A stretch of DNA of 64,000 bases, from contig NZ_JAUCBZ010000012.1 in NCBI RefSeq assembly GCF_034676545.1, positions 1-64,000 of the forward strand. The letters are read 5' to 3'. Position 1 is the stretch's first letter. Every line of letters starts with the position of its first letter. Shown here piece after piece: positions 16,964-25,571 of the stretch. Position numbers and translations under genes: made by a program. Source of the stretch: Pararhodobacter sp. GTDB taxonomy: Bacteria; Pseudomonadota; Alphaproteobacteria; Rhodobacterales; Rhodobacteraceae. The notes beneath the pieces were generated by a model. It was not told the DNA's origin, made no database searches, and saw only the letters and a program-made list of their open reading frames with translations.

Positions 16964-16972
16964 TGACGGGCG

Positions 16973-17707
16973 TTAGCGCACGATCAACGCCATGCCTGGC
17001 ACGGTATCACGCCCCTTTGTGTCAATCTCAAAGGCTTCCTCCAGGTTTGCGCGGGCGATTCGCGCGTGTTCACGAGCGATGCTTTCGGCGCGACTGCCTT
17101 CACGCGCCTCGATCGCCTTGACCATGGCGTGATGCTGCGCTTGCGCCATGACCAGCGATTGATGCGAGCCGGCAACATCTGCCTGACCCAGCACAAATGC
17201 CGAAGGCGATGCAAAGGGCAGAGAGCGCACGCGGTCGAGCTCTCGCAAGATCACCGGGCTTTCGCAAAGCTCCGCAAGGCGCGTGTGGAAAATGGCGTTC
17301 TTCTCGCTATAAGAATCGAAATCAATCGGCGCGCCTCCTGATGCGAAACACGCGTCCAGCTCAATAAGAATATTATTTATTTCCCGCAGCTTACCTTGTT
17401 CAGCCCCCTGTTCTGATGCCAACCTTACCGCCGTCCCCTCCAGAACCCCGCGCAGTTCGATGGCATCAACGACGTCGCGAAAGGTGAACGAGCGCACCTG
17501 AAACCCGCCGCCACGCGCGCGTTCAAGCAAGCCCTCCTCGGCCAGACGCGACATGGCCTCGCGCACCGGGGTTCGCGAGATTTGCAATTCCTCGGAAATC
17601 GCGACCTCAAAGAGGCGCGTGCCACCCGGCAAGCCACCATGAATGATCTTCTGGCGCAACTCATAGGCCGCGCGTTTGGTCAGATTGATGCTTTTGGATT
17701 CAGCCAT
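16973..17707 (-). CDS. GntR-family regulator (FadR/VanR-like, FCD domain)
   Basis: A 244-residue regulator with an N-terminal winged helix (AYELRQKIIHGGLPGGTRLFEVAISEELQISRTPVREAMSRLAEEGLL) and a C-terminal all-helical FCD ligand domain (IDFDSYSEKNAIFHTRLAELC, H-containing HHAMVKAIEAREGSRAES). FCD domains of this type usually bind a metal and a small carboxylate. The start is the ATG at 17707, just before the winged helix; longer in-frame sequence upstream covers the operator and was rejected. Two TGTATACA sites directly upstream suggest autoregulation. It probably governs the demethylase/TRAP operon behind it. Confidence 0.88.
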   Translation of the reverse strand: MAESKSINLTKRAAYELRQKIIHGGLPGGTRLFEVAISEELQISRTPVREAMSRLAEEGLLERARGGGFQVRSFTFRDVVDAIELRGVLEGTAVRLASEQGAEQGKLREINNILIELDACFASGGAPIDFDSYSEKNAIFHTRLAELCESPVILRELDRVRSLPFASPSAFVLGQADVAGSHQSLVMAQAQHHAMVKAIEAREGSRAESIAREHARIARANLEEAFEIDTKGRDTVPGMALIVR

Positions 17708-17717
17708 AGCGCCCCCA

Positions 17718-17738
17718 TGTATACACACAATGTATACA
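17718..17738. promoter_or_regulatory. Paired TGTATACA operators upstream of the GntR gene
   Basis: Two identical 8-bp palindromes, TGTATACA at 17718-17725 and 17731-17738, lie 13 bp apart centre to centre and 11 bp before the GntR start. Spacing of slightly more than one helical turn puts both on nearly the same face. This is a probable autorepression site. Confidence 0.6.
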
Positions 17739-17766
17739 TGCAGAGGCGCCCTTGCCAAGCGAGTCG

Positions 17767-17887
17767 CTATTTTGACCGCAGCCGCACCGCCCCATCCAGA
17801 CGCAGGGTTTCGCCATTGATGTAGCGATTGCGCACGATGAAGGCGACCGTATCCGCGAATTCTGCCGGGTCTCCCCATCTTTCGCGC
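17767..17887 (-). pseudogene. C-terminal remnant of a short-chain dehydrogenase (SDR)
   Basis: The minus strand reads WGDPAEFADTVAFIVRN, then RYINGETLRLDGAVRL and a stop at 17767-17769. This is the classic C-terminal end of SDR enzymes (compare GxPEEYAxxVxFL and YINGxxLxxDGA). The Rossmann core is missing, and the frame breaks near 17887, where a different gene remnant begins on the other strand. Confidence 0.7.
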
Positions 17888-17888
17888 C

Positions 17889-18122
17889 GAGGGTATTGAT
17901 CTGGTGTGGTTTGGCGTTCTTCTGGTGAAATTGCTTGAGATCGGCATGATCACACCGCCCGTCGGGATGAATGTCTTTGTCATTCGGAATGTCGCCAGCC
18001 AATATGCGACGGTCGCGCAGATTTTTCGCGGCGTGGTGCCGTTTCTGGCGGCGGATCTGGTCGTGGTGATCCTTGCAATCGCCTTTCCGTCGTTCATCTT
18101 GTTTCTTCCGTCGCTGATGTAA
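17889..18122 (+). pseudogene. C-terminal remnant of a TRAP large permease (DctM)
   Basis: From about 17889 the plus strand reads EGIDLVWFGVLLVKLLEIGM, ITPPVGMNVFVIRNVA and IFRGVVPFLAADLVVVIL, ending at a stop at 18120-18122. This is the last 77 or so residues of a DctM subunit (compare the intact copies at 12561 and 51059), without its first 350 or so residues. An in-frame GTG at 17904 is not a credible start. The remnant is fused back to back with the SDR remnant. Confidence 0.75.
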
Positions 18123-18162
18123 GGCGCCGTGTTTCTCGCGCCTCTTGCCGCCGATCAAGAAG

Positions 18163-20052
18163 TCACGCCTTCGGCACGCCTTTATCTCTTGTCAATCGCT
18201 TCAAGGCCGCGATCCGGTAGGGTGCGTTGGGTGCCCCATAGCCAGAATAGCGGCCGTCTCGCTGGACGATTTCAAAGAACATACCAGTGCCGAAAGGGCG
18301 GGAGTAGATCTGAAAGAATCGCCCGTGCTCGTCCTCGTCATAGAGGATATTTGCCGCGCGCAATTGCGCCAGGAGACCGTCGTCCAGATCAAAGCGCGTG
18401 GCGAGGTCGTCATAGTAATTCGCGCCCATGGGCAGCGCCGCAAACGCATGGGCCGCGAGTTTGTCAACGGTCGCAAAGATGTCGTCGCAGGCAAAGGCCA
18501 CATGCTGCACCGAGGCCCCGAAACTGTCTGCCAGAAAATTTCCGGCAAATGTGCGGTGCGTCTCGGCCCCGTTCAGCGTGACCCGAAACGCACCATCCGC
18601 AGTGGCAAGCGCCTGACTGCGCACCAGCCCGTCGGGATCGACGACATCGACCATTGGCATGCGGCGCATCGACAAAAGCGCCTCGTGGAACAGGGACCAA
18701 CTGAGCATGGCGTCATAGCTCATGGTTTGCGCGATGTGGTCGATACGGGTCAGGCCAGTGCCGCTGGCCGTTGCGCCGGGCAAGGCCTGGAATTCAATGT
18801 CCCAGACATCGGTCAAGCCGCTTTTACGGTCAATAAAATGCACAAGGCTTCCGCCCAGACCCCGGATCGCAGGGATCGGCATTTCGCCGACGCCGCGCGC
18901 TTGGTTGAAGGGCATGGACCCCAGCGCCGCCGCGCGCGTGGCACAGTCTTTGGCGTCATCCACGCGCAGGCCAATGTCGCAAACCGAGGCTCCGTGCAGC
19001 GCATAAGCCGACCCGGCAAAATCGCTTTGCGAGCGGTTGACCAACAGCCGTATGTCTCCTTGCCGCCAAACCGTCAGGGTGCGACTGCGATGACGGGAGT
19101 CCGCGCGGAACCCCAGTGTCTGGAACAGGGATTCGAGGGCGGCGGCATCAGCCCCACGCGCCGCGAACTCCAGGAATTCGACACCCTCGACGATCGCGCG
19201 CGGCGGGATGTGCGGCACCGTCAGCGCGATTTCAGGCTCGGCCGCGCGCACGTCATCCATCAACGCCACAAGGCTGCGGTAGCCGTCTTGTGCGACAGAG
19301 CGGGGGTTACCACCGCGAAACTGGTCGTTGAAGATTTCCAACGACACCGGACCAGAGTAGCCGGTCGCGGCGACGGCCCGCATGAAGCCGGTCACATCCA
19401 GATCCCCTTCGCCGGGCATGTTGCGAAAGTGGCGCGACCAATAGAGCAAGTCCATCTCGATGCGCGGGGCATCGGCGAGTTGCACGAAAAAGATCTTGTC
19501 ACCGGGAATGCGGCGGATCGTGTCGGGATCAATCTTGCGAGCAAGCGTGTGAAAACTGTCGAGGATCAGGCCGACATGCGGATGATCGGCGCGGCGCACC
19601 ACTTCCCACGCGTCGCGGTGGTCAAAAATGTGCTTGCCCCAGGCCAGCGCCTCGAAGCCCACGCGGATGCCGCGCGGCGCGGCGATTTCGCCCAGCTCCG
19701 CGAAATCAGCCGCCATGCGGTCGACCCCACCGAGAGCGGCCGGGTGCACCGATGAGCAGATCAGGATATCCGCGACACCCAATTCGGCCATCAGGTCAAA
19801 CTTGCGCTCTGCGCGCATGAACGCGCGGTGGCGATAGGGTTCCGGCAACCCTTCGAAGTCGCGAAACGGTTGGAACAGCACAATTTCCAGCCCATGATCG
19901 CGCACCATCGCGCCGACGTCGCGCGGACTGCCGTCGAAGGCAATCAGATCCTGCTCAAAGATTTCAACGCCCTTGAATCCGGCCTGCGCAATGGCGGTGA
20001 TCTTGTCACGCAGGGTTCCGGGCACCGAGACTGTGGCGATGGCGTGCAACAT
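18163..20052 (-). CDS. quiC: 3-dehydroshikimate dehydratase, two-domain type
   Basis: The enzyme converts 3-dehydroshikimate to protocatechuate, the entry of quinate and shikimate into the beta-ketoadipate pathway. The 629-residue length and two-domain layout match the fused QuiC of pseudomonads. Residues 1-290 form an AP-endonuclease-like TIM barrel with metal-ligand motifs (VGFEALAW, VGLILDSFHT, FVQLADAPR, VSLEIFND). The C-terminal half is HPPD/VOC-like (GLTRIDHIAQTM, VQHVAFACDDI, FFQIYSRPFGTGMFFEIVQR). It begins 3 bp after the dctM stop. The VOC half raises a possible second activity, but dehydratase is the well-supported role. Confidence 0.85.
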   Translation of the reverse strand: MLHAIATVSVPGTLRDKITAIAQAGFKGVEIFEQDLIAFDGSPRDVGAMVRDHGLEIVLFQPFRDFEGLPEPYRHRAFMRAERKFDLMAELGVADILICSSVHPAALGGVDRMAADFAELGEIAAPRGIRVGFEALAWGKHIFDHRDAWEVVRRADHPHVGLILDSFHTLARKIDPDTIRRIPGDKIFFVQLADAPRIEMDLLYWSRHFRNMPGEGDLDVTGFMRAVAATGYSGPVSLEIFNDQFRGGNPRSVAQDGYRSLVALMDDVRAAEPEIALTVPHIPPRAIVEGVEFLEFAARGADAAALESLFQTLGFRADSRHRSRTLTVWRQGDIRLLVNRSQSDFAGSAYALHGASVCDIGLRVDDAKDCATRAAALGSMPFNQARGVGEMPIPAIRGLGGSLVHFIDRKSGLTDVWDIEFQALPGATASGTGLTRIDHIAQTMSYDAMLSWSLFHEALLSMRRMPMVDVVDPDGLVRSQALATADGAFRVTLNGAETHRTFAGNFLADSFGASVQHVAFACDDIFATVDKLAAHAFAALPMGANYYDDLATRFDLDDGLLAQLRAANILYDEDEHGRFFQIYSRPFGTGMFFEIVQRDGRYSGYGAPNAPYRIAALKRLTRDKGVPKA

Positions 20053-20055
20053 CGG

Positions 20056-21357
20056 TCAGCCCCCATAGCCGAGTTGGCGCGGCAGGAACAACACGAAGTC
20101 GGGTGAGAAGGTGATGATGATCAACGCCACGATCAGGATGAAGATGAACGGCGCCAGATCCTTGATGATCGGCATCAAGGGTTGCTTGGTGATCGAGGCG
20201 ACGATGAACAACAGCAACCCATAGGGCGGCGTGATCAGGCCCAGCATGGCGTTGACGACCACCACAACCCCGAAATGCACAAGGTCGATGCCAAGCGCAT
20301 TCGCGGCGGGAATCAGGATCGGCACGACAATCAGCAGCAGCGCCCCGGCCTCCAGCACGCAGCCCAGCACCAGAAACAGCACGTTCACGGCGATCAGAAA
20401 GCCCACCGGCCCCAGGTCCATCGCGTTGAGCAGGGCCGCAACGCTGTCGGGCACGTTCTCGCGGGTGATGACATAGTTGAAGGCCAGCGCCCCGGCGATC
20501 AGAATCCCGACCGAGGCGGTCGAGCGCGCCGAGCCCAGAAGCGCGCCATAAAAGCTGCGCAGTGTGACAGAGCGATACAGGACCACCGAGATGAACAGCG
20601 CATAGGCGGCGGCGACGGCGGCGGCTTCGGTGGGGGTCATGATCCCGCCATAGATGCCGCCCAGCAGGATGACAGGCAGCAGTAGCGCCGGGATTGCCTC
20701 GACTGTGGCTTTGGGCAACTCCCGCAAAGGCACGCTGTTGTCGACGGGAAAGTTGCGCCGCCGCGCCATCACGCCGTTGGTGACGCCCATGAGCAAGGCC
20801 ATCAACAGGCCCGGCAGGATGCCCGCCGCAAACAGGTAGCCGACCGATTGCTCGGACACCAGCGCATAGAGCACCATCGGGATTGACGGCGGAATGATCG
20901 GGCCGATCGTGGCCGTGGCAGCGGTGATCGCGGCGGCATAGCTGGCGGTATATTTGCCGTCCTTGGTCATCATGGTGATGATGATCTTGCCCATGCCCAC
21001 GGCATCCGCGACCGCAGAGCCGGACATGCCCGAAAAGATCAGCGACGACACCACGTTGACATGACCCAGACCACCCCGGAACCGACCCACCAGGGCCTGC
21101 GCGAATTTCAGCAGTTTATCCGCCAGCGAGCCGATGTTCATGATATCGGCGGCCAGAATGAACAGCGGCACCGCCAGCAAGGTGTAGCCGTTGAACAGGC
21201 CCTGCATCATCGTCTCGGCGGCAATCGAGGCGTCATAGCCCTTGAGCAGCAGGTAGACGAAACTGCCCGCCAGCATCGAGACACCAATCGAATGGCCCAT
21301 GATCGCCAAGGCGACGATCAACAGCATCGTGACGGTAAAGGGATCAATCATAGTCAT
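20056..21357 (-). CDS. TRAP transporter large permease (DctM)
   Basis: A 433-residue, strongly hydrophobic DctM subunit: LAVPLFILAADIMNIGSLADKL, SGMSGSAVADAVGMGKI, AATATIGPIIPPSIPMVLYA and LGLITPPYGLLLF are family landmarks. The ATG at 21357 has GAGGGG upstream and overlaps the dctQ end by 14 bp; a second ATG at 21351 is possible. With dctP and dctQ it forms a TRAP uptake system placed between aroE and quiC, so shikimate, quinate or 3-dehydroshikimate is the likely substrate. Confidence 0.92.
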   Translation of the reverse strand: MTMIDPFTVTMLLIVALAIMGHSIGVSMLAGSFVYLLLKGYDASIAAETMMQGLFNGYTLLAVPLFILAADIMNIGSLADKLLKFAQALVGRFRGGLGHVNVVSSLIFSGMSGSAVADAVGMGKIIITMMTKDGKYTASYAAAITAATATIGPIIPPSIPMVLYALVSEQSVGYLFAAGILPGLLMALLMGVTNGVMARRRNFPVDNSVPLRELPKATVEAIPALLLPVILLGGIYGGIMTPTEAAAVAAAYALFISVVLYRSVTLRSFYGALLGSARSTASVGILIAGALAFNYVITRENVPDSVAALLNAMDLGPVGFLIAVNVLFLVLGCVLEAGALLLIVVPILIPAANALGIDLVHFGVVVVVNAMLGLITPPYGLLLFIVASITKQPLMPIIKDLAPFIFILIVALIIITFSPDFVLFLPRQLGYGG

Positions 21358-21874
21358 GCCCCTCGGGGTGGCGTGGCGTGGCATAGCGCGCGGCACGACC
21401 GGTTATTCCGCCCCAGACATCCAGCAGCGACCGAAAGATCACCGCGACGGCGAAGGCCAAATAGATGCCGAACACATAGTTGTAGCGAAGGCGCAGCGCC
21501 GGGGTGCGCTCGATGCGCATGAACTGCACATAGTCCCAGCATTTCGGCAGCGTCCAGGCCAGCACTGCGGCGACGAACAGGCCGGTGATCACGTCCAGCG
21601 TGCGACGTGCGGTCAGGGGCAGGGCGTTATAGACGATATCCAGCCGGATCACATCGACATCGCGGACCACGAACGCATACCCGAACAGGATGCCCCACAG
21701 CCACGCGATCGAGACGACTTCGATGGTCCAGTTTGTCCACGACACCGGCAGCGCCAGCACATAGCGAAAGATGATCTGCAACAGGAATGTCGCGAACATG
21801 GTCAGCAACAACAGGGCAATGAGGTTCTCGGCGCGGCGCGAGAGCCAGCCGACGAGCGGCGCGATGCTGGGCAT
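21344..21874 (-). CDS. TRAP transporter small permease (DctQ)
   Basis: A 176-residue protein with four membrane helices: the first (LIALLLLTMFATFLLQIIFR) ends in the usual DctQ RYV motif, followed by WTIEVVSIAWLWGILFG and VDVIRLDIVYNAL. The start at 21874 follows AAGGA and was chosen over longer in-frame readings that would run back into the binding-protein gene. It overlaps dctM by 14 bp. Confidence 0.9.
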   Translation of the reverse strand: MPSIAPLVGWLSRRAENLIALLLLTMFATFLLQIIFRYVLALPVSWTNWTIEVVSIAWLWGILFGYAFVVRDVDVIRLDIVYNALPLTARRTLDVITGLFVAAVLAWTLPKCWDYVQFMRIERTPALRLRYNYVFGIYLAFAVAVIFRSLLDVWGGITGRAARYATPRHPEGHDYD

Positions 21875-21935
21875 GGCCTTATCCTTTGGGCGGGGGTGGG
21901 CGGCACGCCATGTGCCGCCCTCTGGATGCGAAAGA

Positions 21936-22913
21936 TCAGAGCGCGCCGATTGCCTCGACCAGGCCCTCGGGCCAATCCGCGGAATACGGCGAGGCCATGT
22001 AGACCTCGGTGACGTGACGCTGGAACGCCGGGATGTCGGGCACATAGATGTCGATGCCCTGCGCTTCGAATTCACCGCGCAATGTCGCTTCCTGATCCAG
22101 CGTCACCTGATCCAGCGCCGCTTCGAACTGGTCGGCGCACATCTGCACGCGCGCTTGCTGGTCGGCGGTCATCGAATTCCACTTGGACAGCGAGATGGTG
22201 AATTCATTCGCCGCGATCAGGTGGTTGGTCAGCGCCATATGGGTGATCAGCTCGTCGAACCGCATGGAGCGGGTCGCGGGGAAACCGTTGTCCTGCGCAT
22301 CAATCGCGCCGGTTTGCAGCGCGGTATACACCTCGGTGAACGGGACCGGAACCGGGCTTGCCCCCATCGCCTGACCGACAAACTGCCAGCCCTCGCCGCC
22401 GGGCATCCGCAGGCGCACGCCGGCCAGATCCTCGGGCGTCATGTAACGGCGATCGCCGATATAGGACAGGTGGCGCGCGCCGATATAGGGAAAGGCCAGG
22501 AATTTGACGCCGGTGGCTTCCTCGACCTGCGCCCAAAGCGCATCCAGCACGTCGCTGTCATAGGTGGCGCGCATATGCTCATAGTCGCGGAACAAAAACG
22601 GCAGACCCAGCACCGAGGTCGCCGGCACCTGGTTGTAAAAGTCAAAGATCGCGAGGTTGGCCATATCGAGGTTGCCGCGCTGCATGGCGGTCAATTCGGT
22701 GCCCTGCGCGAACAGGGTCGAGCCGTGATAGGCCTGAAAATTGAACTCGTCGCCAAGGCAATCGCCGAATTCCGATTGCAGCAGTTGCGAGCGGATATCC
22801 GCATCCGTGACGGTGTCCGAATAGACCAGATCAACCGTCGCAAAGGCGGCGTTCGCGGTCAGGGCAACAGCGGCCACGCCGGCCGCCAGAGTGGTCTTGA
22901 GGGTAAAACGCAT
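21936..22913 (-). CDS. TRAP solute-binding protein, probable shikimate/quinate type
   Basis: A 325-residue periplasmic protein with a signal peptide (LAAGVAAVALTANAAFA), then DctP motifs: FQAYHGSTLFAQGTELTAM, DLAGVRLRMPGG, VPFTEVYTALQTGAIDAQDN. The ATG at 22913 has GGGAGGATACT upstream, which decides the start. The ligand is inferred from the flanking aroE and quiC genes, which act on shikimate and 3-dehydroshikimate. A related dicarboxylate cannot be excluded. Confidence 0.88.
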   Translation of the reverse strand: MRFTLKTTLAAGVAAVALTANAAFATVDLVYSDTVTDADIRSQLLQSEFGDCLGDEFNFQAYHGSTLFAQGTELTAMQRGNLDMANLAIFDFYNQVPATSVLGLPFLFRDYEHMRATYDSDVLDALWAQVEEATGVKFLAFPYIGARHLSYIGDRRYMTPEDLAGVRLRMPGGEGWQFVGQAMGASPVPVPFTEVYTALQTGAIDAQDNGFPATRSMRFDELITHMALTNHLIAANEFTISLSKWNSMTADQQARVQMCADQFEAALDQVTLDQEATLRGEFEAQGIDIYVPDIPAFQRHVTEVYMASPYSADWPEGLVEAIGAL

Positions 22914-22959
22914 AGTATCCTCCCATGTGCGTTTGCCGGGCCGCGAAAGGCACCGGATT

Positions 22960-23838
22960 TCAGGTAAAACTGTCGAATGTCGCCCGCATCCGGTCCGGGT
23001 CGGGCGCAAGCCCGGTGAACAGCTCGAACGCGGCGGCGGCTTGAAACACCGCCATGCCCGAGCCATCAATCGTGTGGCAGCCAAGCGCGCGGGCCTGGCG
23101 CAGAAACGCTGTCTCCAGCGGGAAATAGACAATATCCACGACCCAGTGCCGGGCCTCGACCAGTGCCATGTCCAGCGGCGTTCCCGGCTGCTTGACCATG
23201 CCAACCGGCGTGGCGTTGACGATGCCATCGGCAGCCGCCGCGGCAATCCGCATATCCGTGACCGCCCGCACGCGGCCCAGACCAAGGCGCGCGTCAAGTG
23301 TCGCGGCCAACGTCTTGACGGCTTGCGCGTCCTTGTCGTGGATAAAAAGCAGATGCACGCCCGCATCGAGCAGCGCATTGGCGACCGCCCCCCCGGCGCC
23401 GCCCGCCCCCAGCAGCAGCGCCGTGGCGTGGGGCCTTGCACCGATCTGGCGCAGAAAGCCCATCGAGAACCCGGAATAATCGGTGTTATGCGCGATACGC
23501 CGCCCGTTATGGAAAACGATGGCGTTGGTTGCCCGCACTGCGGCCGCCGAAGCGGCGATCTCATCGACATGCGCCAAAGCGGTGCGCTTGAACGGAAACG
23601 TTACATTGACCCCATCAAGCCCACGCGCCTGAGCTTGCGTCAGCAAGGTGTCGATGTCCGGTGCGGTGGTCATCGTGTCGGTGTCGATCAGCTCATAGGC
23701 ATAGTTGATCCCCTGAGCGCGCCCTTCCTCGATATGCATGCGCGGCGTCCGGGATGCCGCGATTCCCGCACCGATCAACCCGGCACGGACGACACGCAGG
23801 GCGTTGGGGCTCGGCAGGTTGTGTGCTGGCGCAGGCAT
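22960..23838 (-). CDS. Shikimate/quinate dehydrogenase (AroE family), probably catabolic
   Basis: The 292-residue protein has all AroE landmarks: GLIGAGIAASRTPRMH at the substrate loop, NVTFPFK with catalytic K84, HNTDYSGF with D120, a Rossmann motif GAGGAGGAVA near 146, NATPVGM and the C-terminal GMAVFQAAAAF. It interconverts shikimate and 3-dehydroshikimate. A catabolic role is inferred because it is the first gene of an operon with a TRAP transporter and quiC. Quinate could be a second substrate. It is divergent from the TetR-esterase gene, with an operator-like palindrome between them. Confidence 0.88.
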   Translation of the reverse strand: MPAPAHNLPSPNALRVVRAGLIGAGIAASRTPRMHIEEGRAQGINYAYELIDTDTMTTAPDIDTLLTQAQARGLDGVNVTFPFKRTALAHVDEIAASAAAVRATNAIVFHNGRRIAHNTDYSGFSMGFLRQIGARPHATALLLGAGGAGGAVANALLDAGVHLLFIHDKDAQAVKTLAATLDARLGLGRVRAVTDMRIAAAAADGIVNATPVGMVKQPGTPLDMALVEARHWVVDIVYFPLETAFLRQARALGCHTIDGSGMAVFQAAAAFELFTGLAPDPDRMRATFDSFT

Positions 23839-23890
23839 GTTCAGTGATTCCCTCCCAGGATCTGCGGTTCAAAATGTTCTCAGAAGTTAA

Positions 23891-23904
23891 TTGTGTCAAC
23901 ACAA
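23891..23904. promoter_or_regulatory. Operator-like palindrome in the aroE/TetR divergent promoter
   Basis: TTGTGTCAACACAA has two 6-bp arms (TTGTGT and ACACAA) around a 2-bp centre. On the minus strand it contains TTGACA, a good -35 for the aroE operon, so a bound repressor would block that promoter. The adjacent TetR protein is the natural candidate. Confidence 0.5.
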
Positions 23905-23951
23905 ATGTTCCTTTAGGTTAAATTGAGTGAGAATCAGGGAGCGCGGGCCAG

Positions 23952-25571
23952 ATGGGTGAAGGCGTGATGAGCGGCGGCAATGGCCGCCAGAAATGGAAGC
24001 AGGATCCAGAGGGGGTGCGCCGCGCAATCCTCGATGCCGCGACGGCCGCGTTTGCGCGACAGGGGTATGCATCGACGCGAGTCGAGGACATCGCCGCACA
24101 GACCGCGACCTCCAAGCGCATGGTGTATTATTACTTTGCGGACAAAGAGGGGCTGTATCTACAGGTCCTCGAGGCGGCTTACGCCAAGGTCCGCGCTGGC
24201 GAGGATGCGCTTGCGCTGGACCATCTCAATCCGTTGGATGCGCTGCGAGCCTTGGTTGATTTCACCTTTGAGCACCACCGCGCCAACCCTGACTTCATCC
24301 GATTGGTGATGATTGAAAACGTCCACAATGCCGTGCATCTGCAAGCCTCTGGATTGATGGGCCGGGTGAACGCCGGAGCCGTCGAGAAACTGGCTGGCCT
24401 TTTGGCGCGTGGTCAAAAACAGGGCGTGTTTCGCACCGACATCACCCCGCTTGAGTTGCACTGGCATATCTCGGCGCTGTCATTCTTCAACGTCTCGAAC
24501 CGGCCCAGCTTCACCGAGAGTTTTGGCGCGTCGCTGTTTTCAAACAGTGGGCAAGCGCGGCTCAAGGCGCAGACCGTCGAGGCCGTCTTGCGGCTGGTGA
24601 CGCCACGTCCGCAAACTGGAACCCCTTTAAAGGACAGGCCGATGCTGAACCCTGAACTGCTGCCGTTCCTCGACGCATGGAATGCCAAATGGGCGCGTTT
24701 ACCCCAAGGCGCCAGCCCCGCCGATCGGCGCAAAAAATTCGAAGTCATCGCCGCCGAGATGCGCCTGCCGTTCCCTGACGGCGTGACCGACAGCGCCGAG
24801 CATTGGATCGACAGCAAGGCCGGGCCGGTGCGCGTGCGGGTCTATCGCAAAGAAACCGGCGCGGTTCAGCCTGCCTTGATCTACATGCACGGCGGTGCCT
24901 GGATGCAGGGATCACCGGAAACCCACGCCGATATCACCGCCCGGATTGCCGCCGATGCCGCCATGACCGTGATCAGTGTCGATTACGCGCTGGCACCCGA
25001 GCACCCGTTCCCTGCCGCGATCGACCAGTGCAACGCCGTGGCGCGCTGGGTTCATGCCAAGGCCGCAACGCTGGGCATTGACCCCGACCGCATTGCCGTG
25101 GGCGGCGATAGCGCGGGCGGCAACCTGGCGGCGGCGTTGGCACTGGATTTGCGCGGCTCCGAGGTTGCGCTGACGGGCCAGTTGCTGATCTATCCCGCGT
25201 GCGATTTTGACCAGTCGCGCCCCAGCTATACCGAAAACGCCAACGCGCCCTTGTTGCAGACCCGCGGCATGGATCTGGTTAACGCGCTCTATTCCCCCGA
25301 CACCGCGCAATTGCACAACAACCCAAGAGTTGCGCCCTTGGTGGCCGCCAGCCATGCGGGCCTGCCCCCGGCCTATATCGCGGTCGCACAGAATGACCCC
25401 TTGCGCGACTCGGGTTTGGCCTATGCCGAGGCGTTGCAGGCTGCCGGGGTGCCCGTAACACTGGACCACGGCGAAGGGCTTATCCACGGCTATATGCGGG
25501 CCATGGAATTTTGCGAGGCCAGCCGTCAGTCGCTGCGCACCATGTCGGCTTGGTTGGCGGCACTGACATGA
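23952..25571 (+). CDS. TetR regulator fused in frame to an HSL-type esterase
   Basis: One uninterrupted 539-codon frame encodes two proteins. Residues 1-230 are a TetR regulator (helix-turn-helix AATAAFARQGYASTRVEDIA, SKRMVYYYFADKEGLY). Residues 231-539 are a hormone-sensitive-lipase-family alpha/beta hydrolase (oxyanion HGGAW 313-317, GDSAGG with Ser387, later DPLRD and LIHGYM for the Asp and His). At the junction an ATG at 24642 is preceded by AAAGGAC, a good ribosome binding site, so the esterase could also be made alone. Such genes are normally separate, so a lost stop codon or a true fusion is implied. The regulator probably controls the divergent shikimate operon. Confidence 0.85.
   Translation: MGEGVMSGGNGRQKWKQDPEGVRRAILDAATAAFARQGYASTRVEDIAAQTATSKRMVYYYFADKEGLYLQVLEAAYAKVRAGEDALALDHLNPLDALRALVDFTFEHHRANPDFIRLVMIENVHNAVHLQASGLMGRVNAGAVEKLAGLLARGQKQGVFRTDITPLELHWHISALSFFNVSNRPSFTESFGASLFSNSGQARLKAQTVEAVLRLVTPRPQTGTPLKDRPMLNPELLPFLDAWNAKWARLPQGASPADRRKKFEVIAAEMRLPFPDGVTDSAEHWIDSKAGPVRVRVYRKETGAVQPALIYMHGGAWMQGSPETHADITARIAADAAMTVISVDYALAPEHPFPAAIDQCNAVARWVHAKAATLGIDPDRIAVGGDSAGGNLAAALALDLRGSEVALTGQLLIYPACDFDQSRPSYTENANAPLLQTRGMDLVNALYSPDTAQLHNNPRVAPLVAASHAGLPPAYIAVAQNDPLRDSGLAYAEALQAAGVPVTLDHGEGLIHGYMRAMEFCEASRQSLRTMSAWLAALT

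Noticed and set aside
18145..19755. Plus-strand 536-codon frame opposite quiC
   Set aside because: Antisense to QuiC, which has both expected domains; no similarity seen.
23952..24641. Calling the TetR part as a separate gene ending near 24641
   Set aside because: There is no stop codon before the esterase ATG, so the sequence as given encodes one continuous frame.
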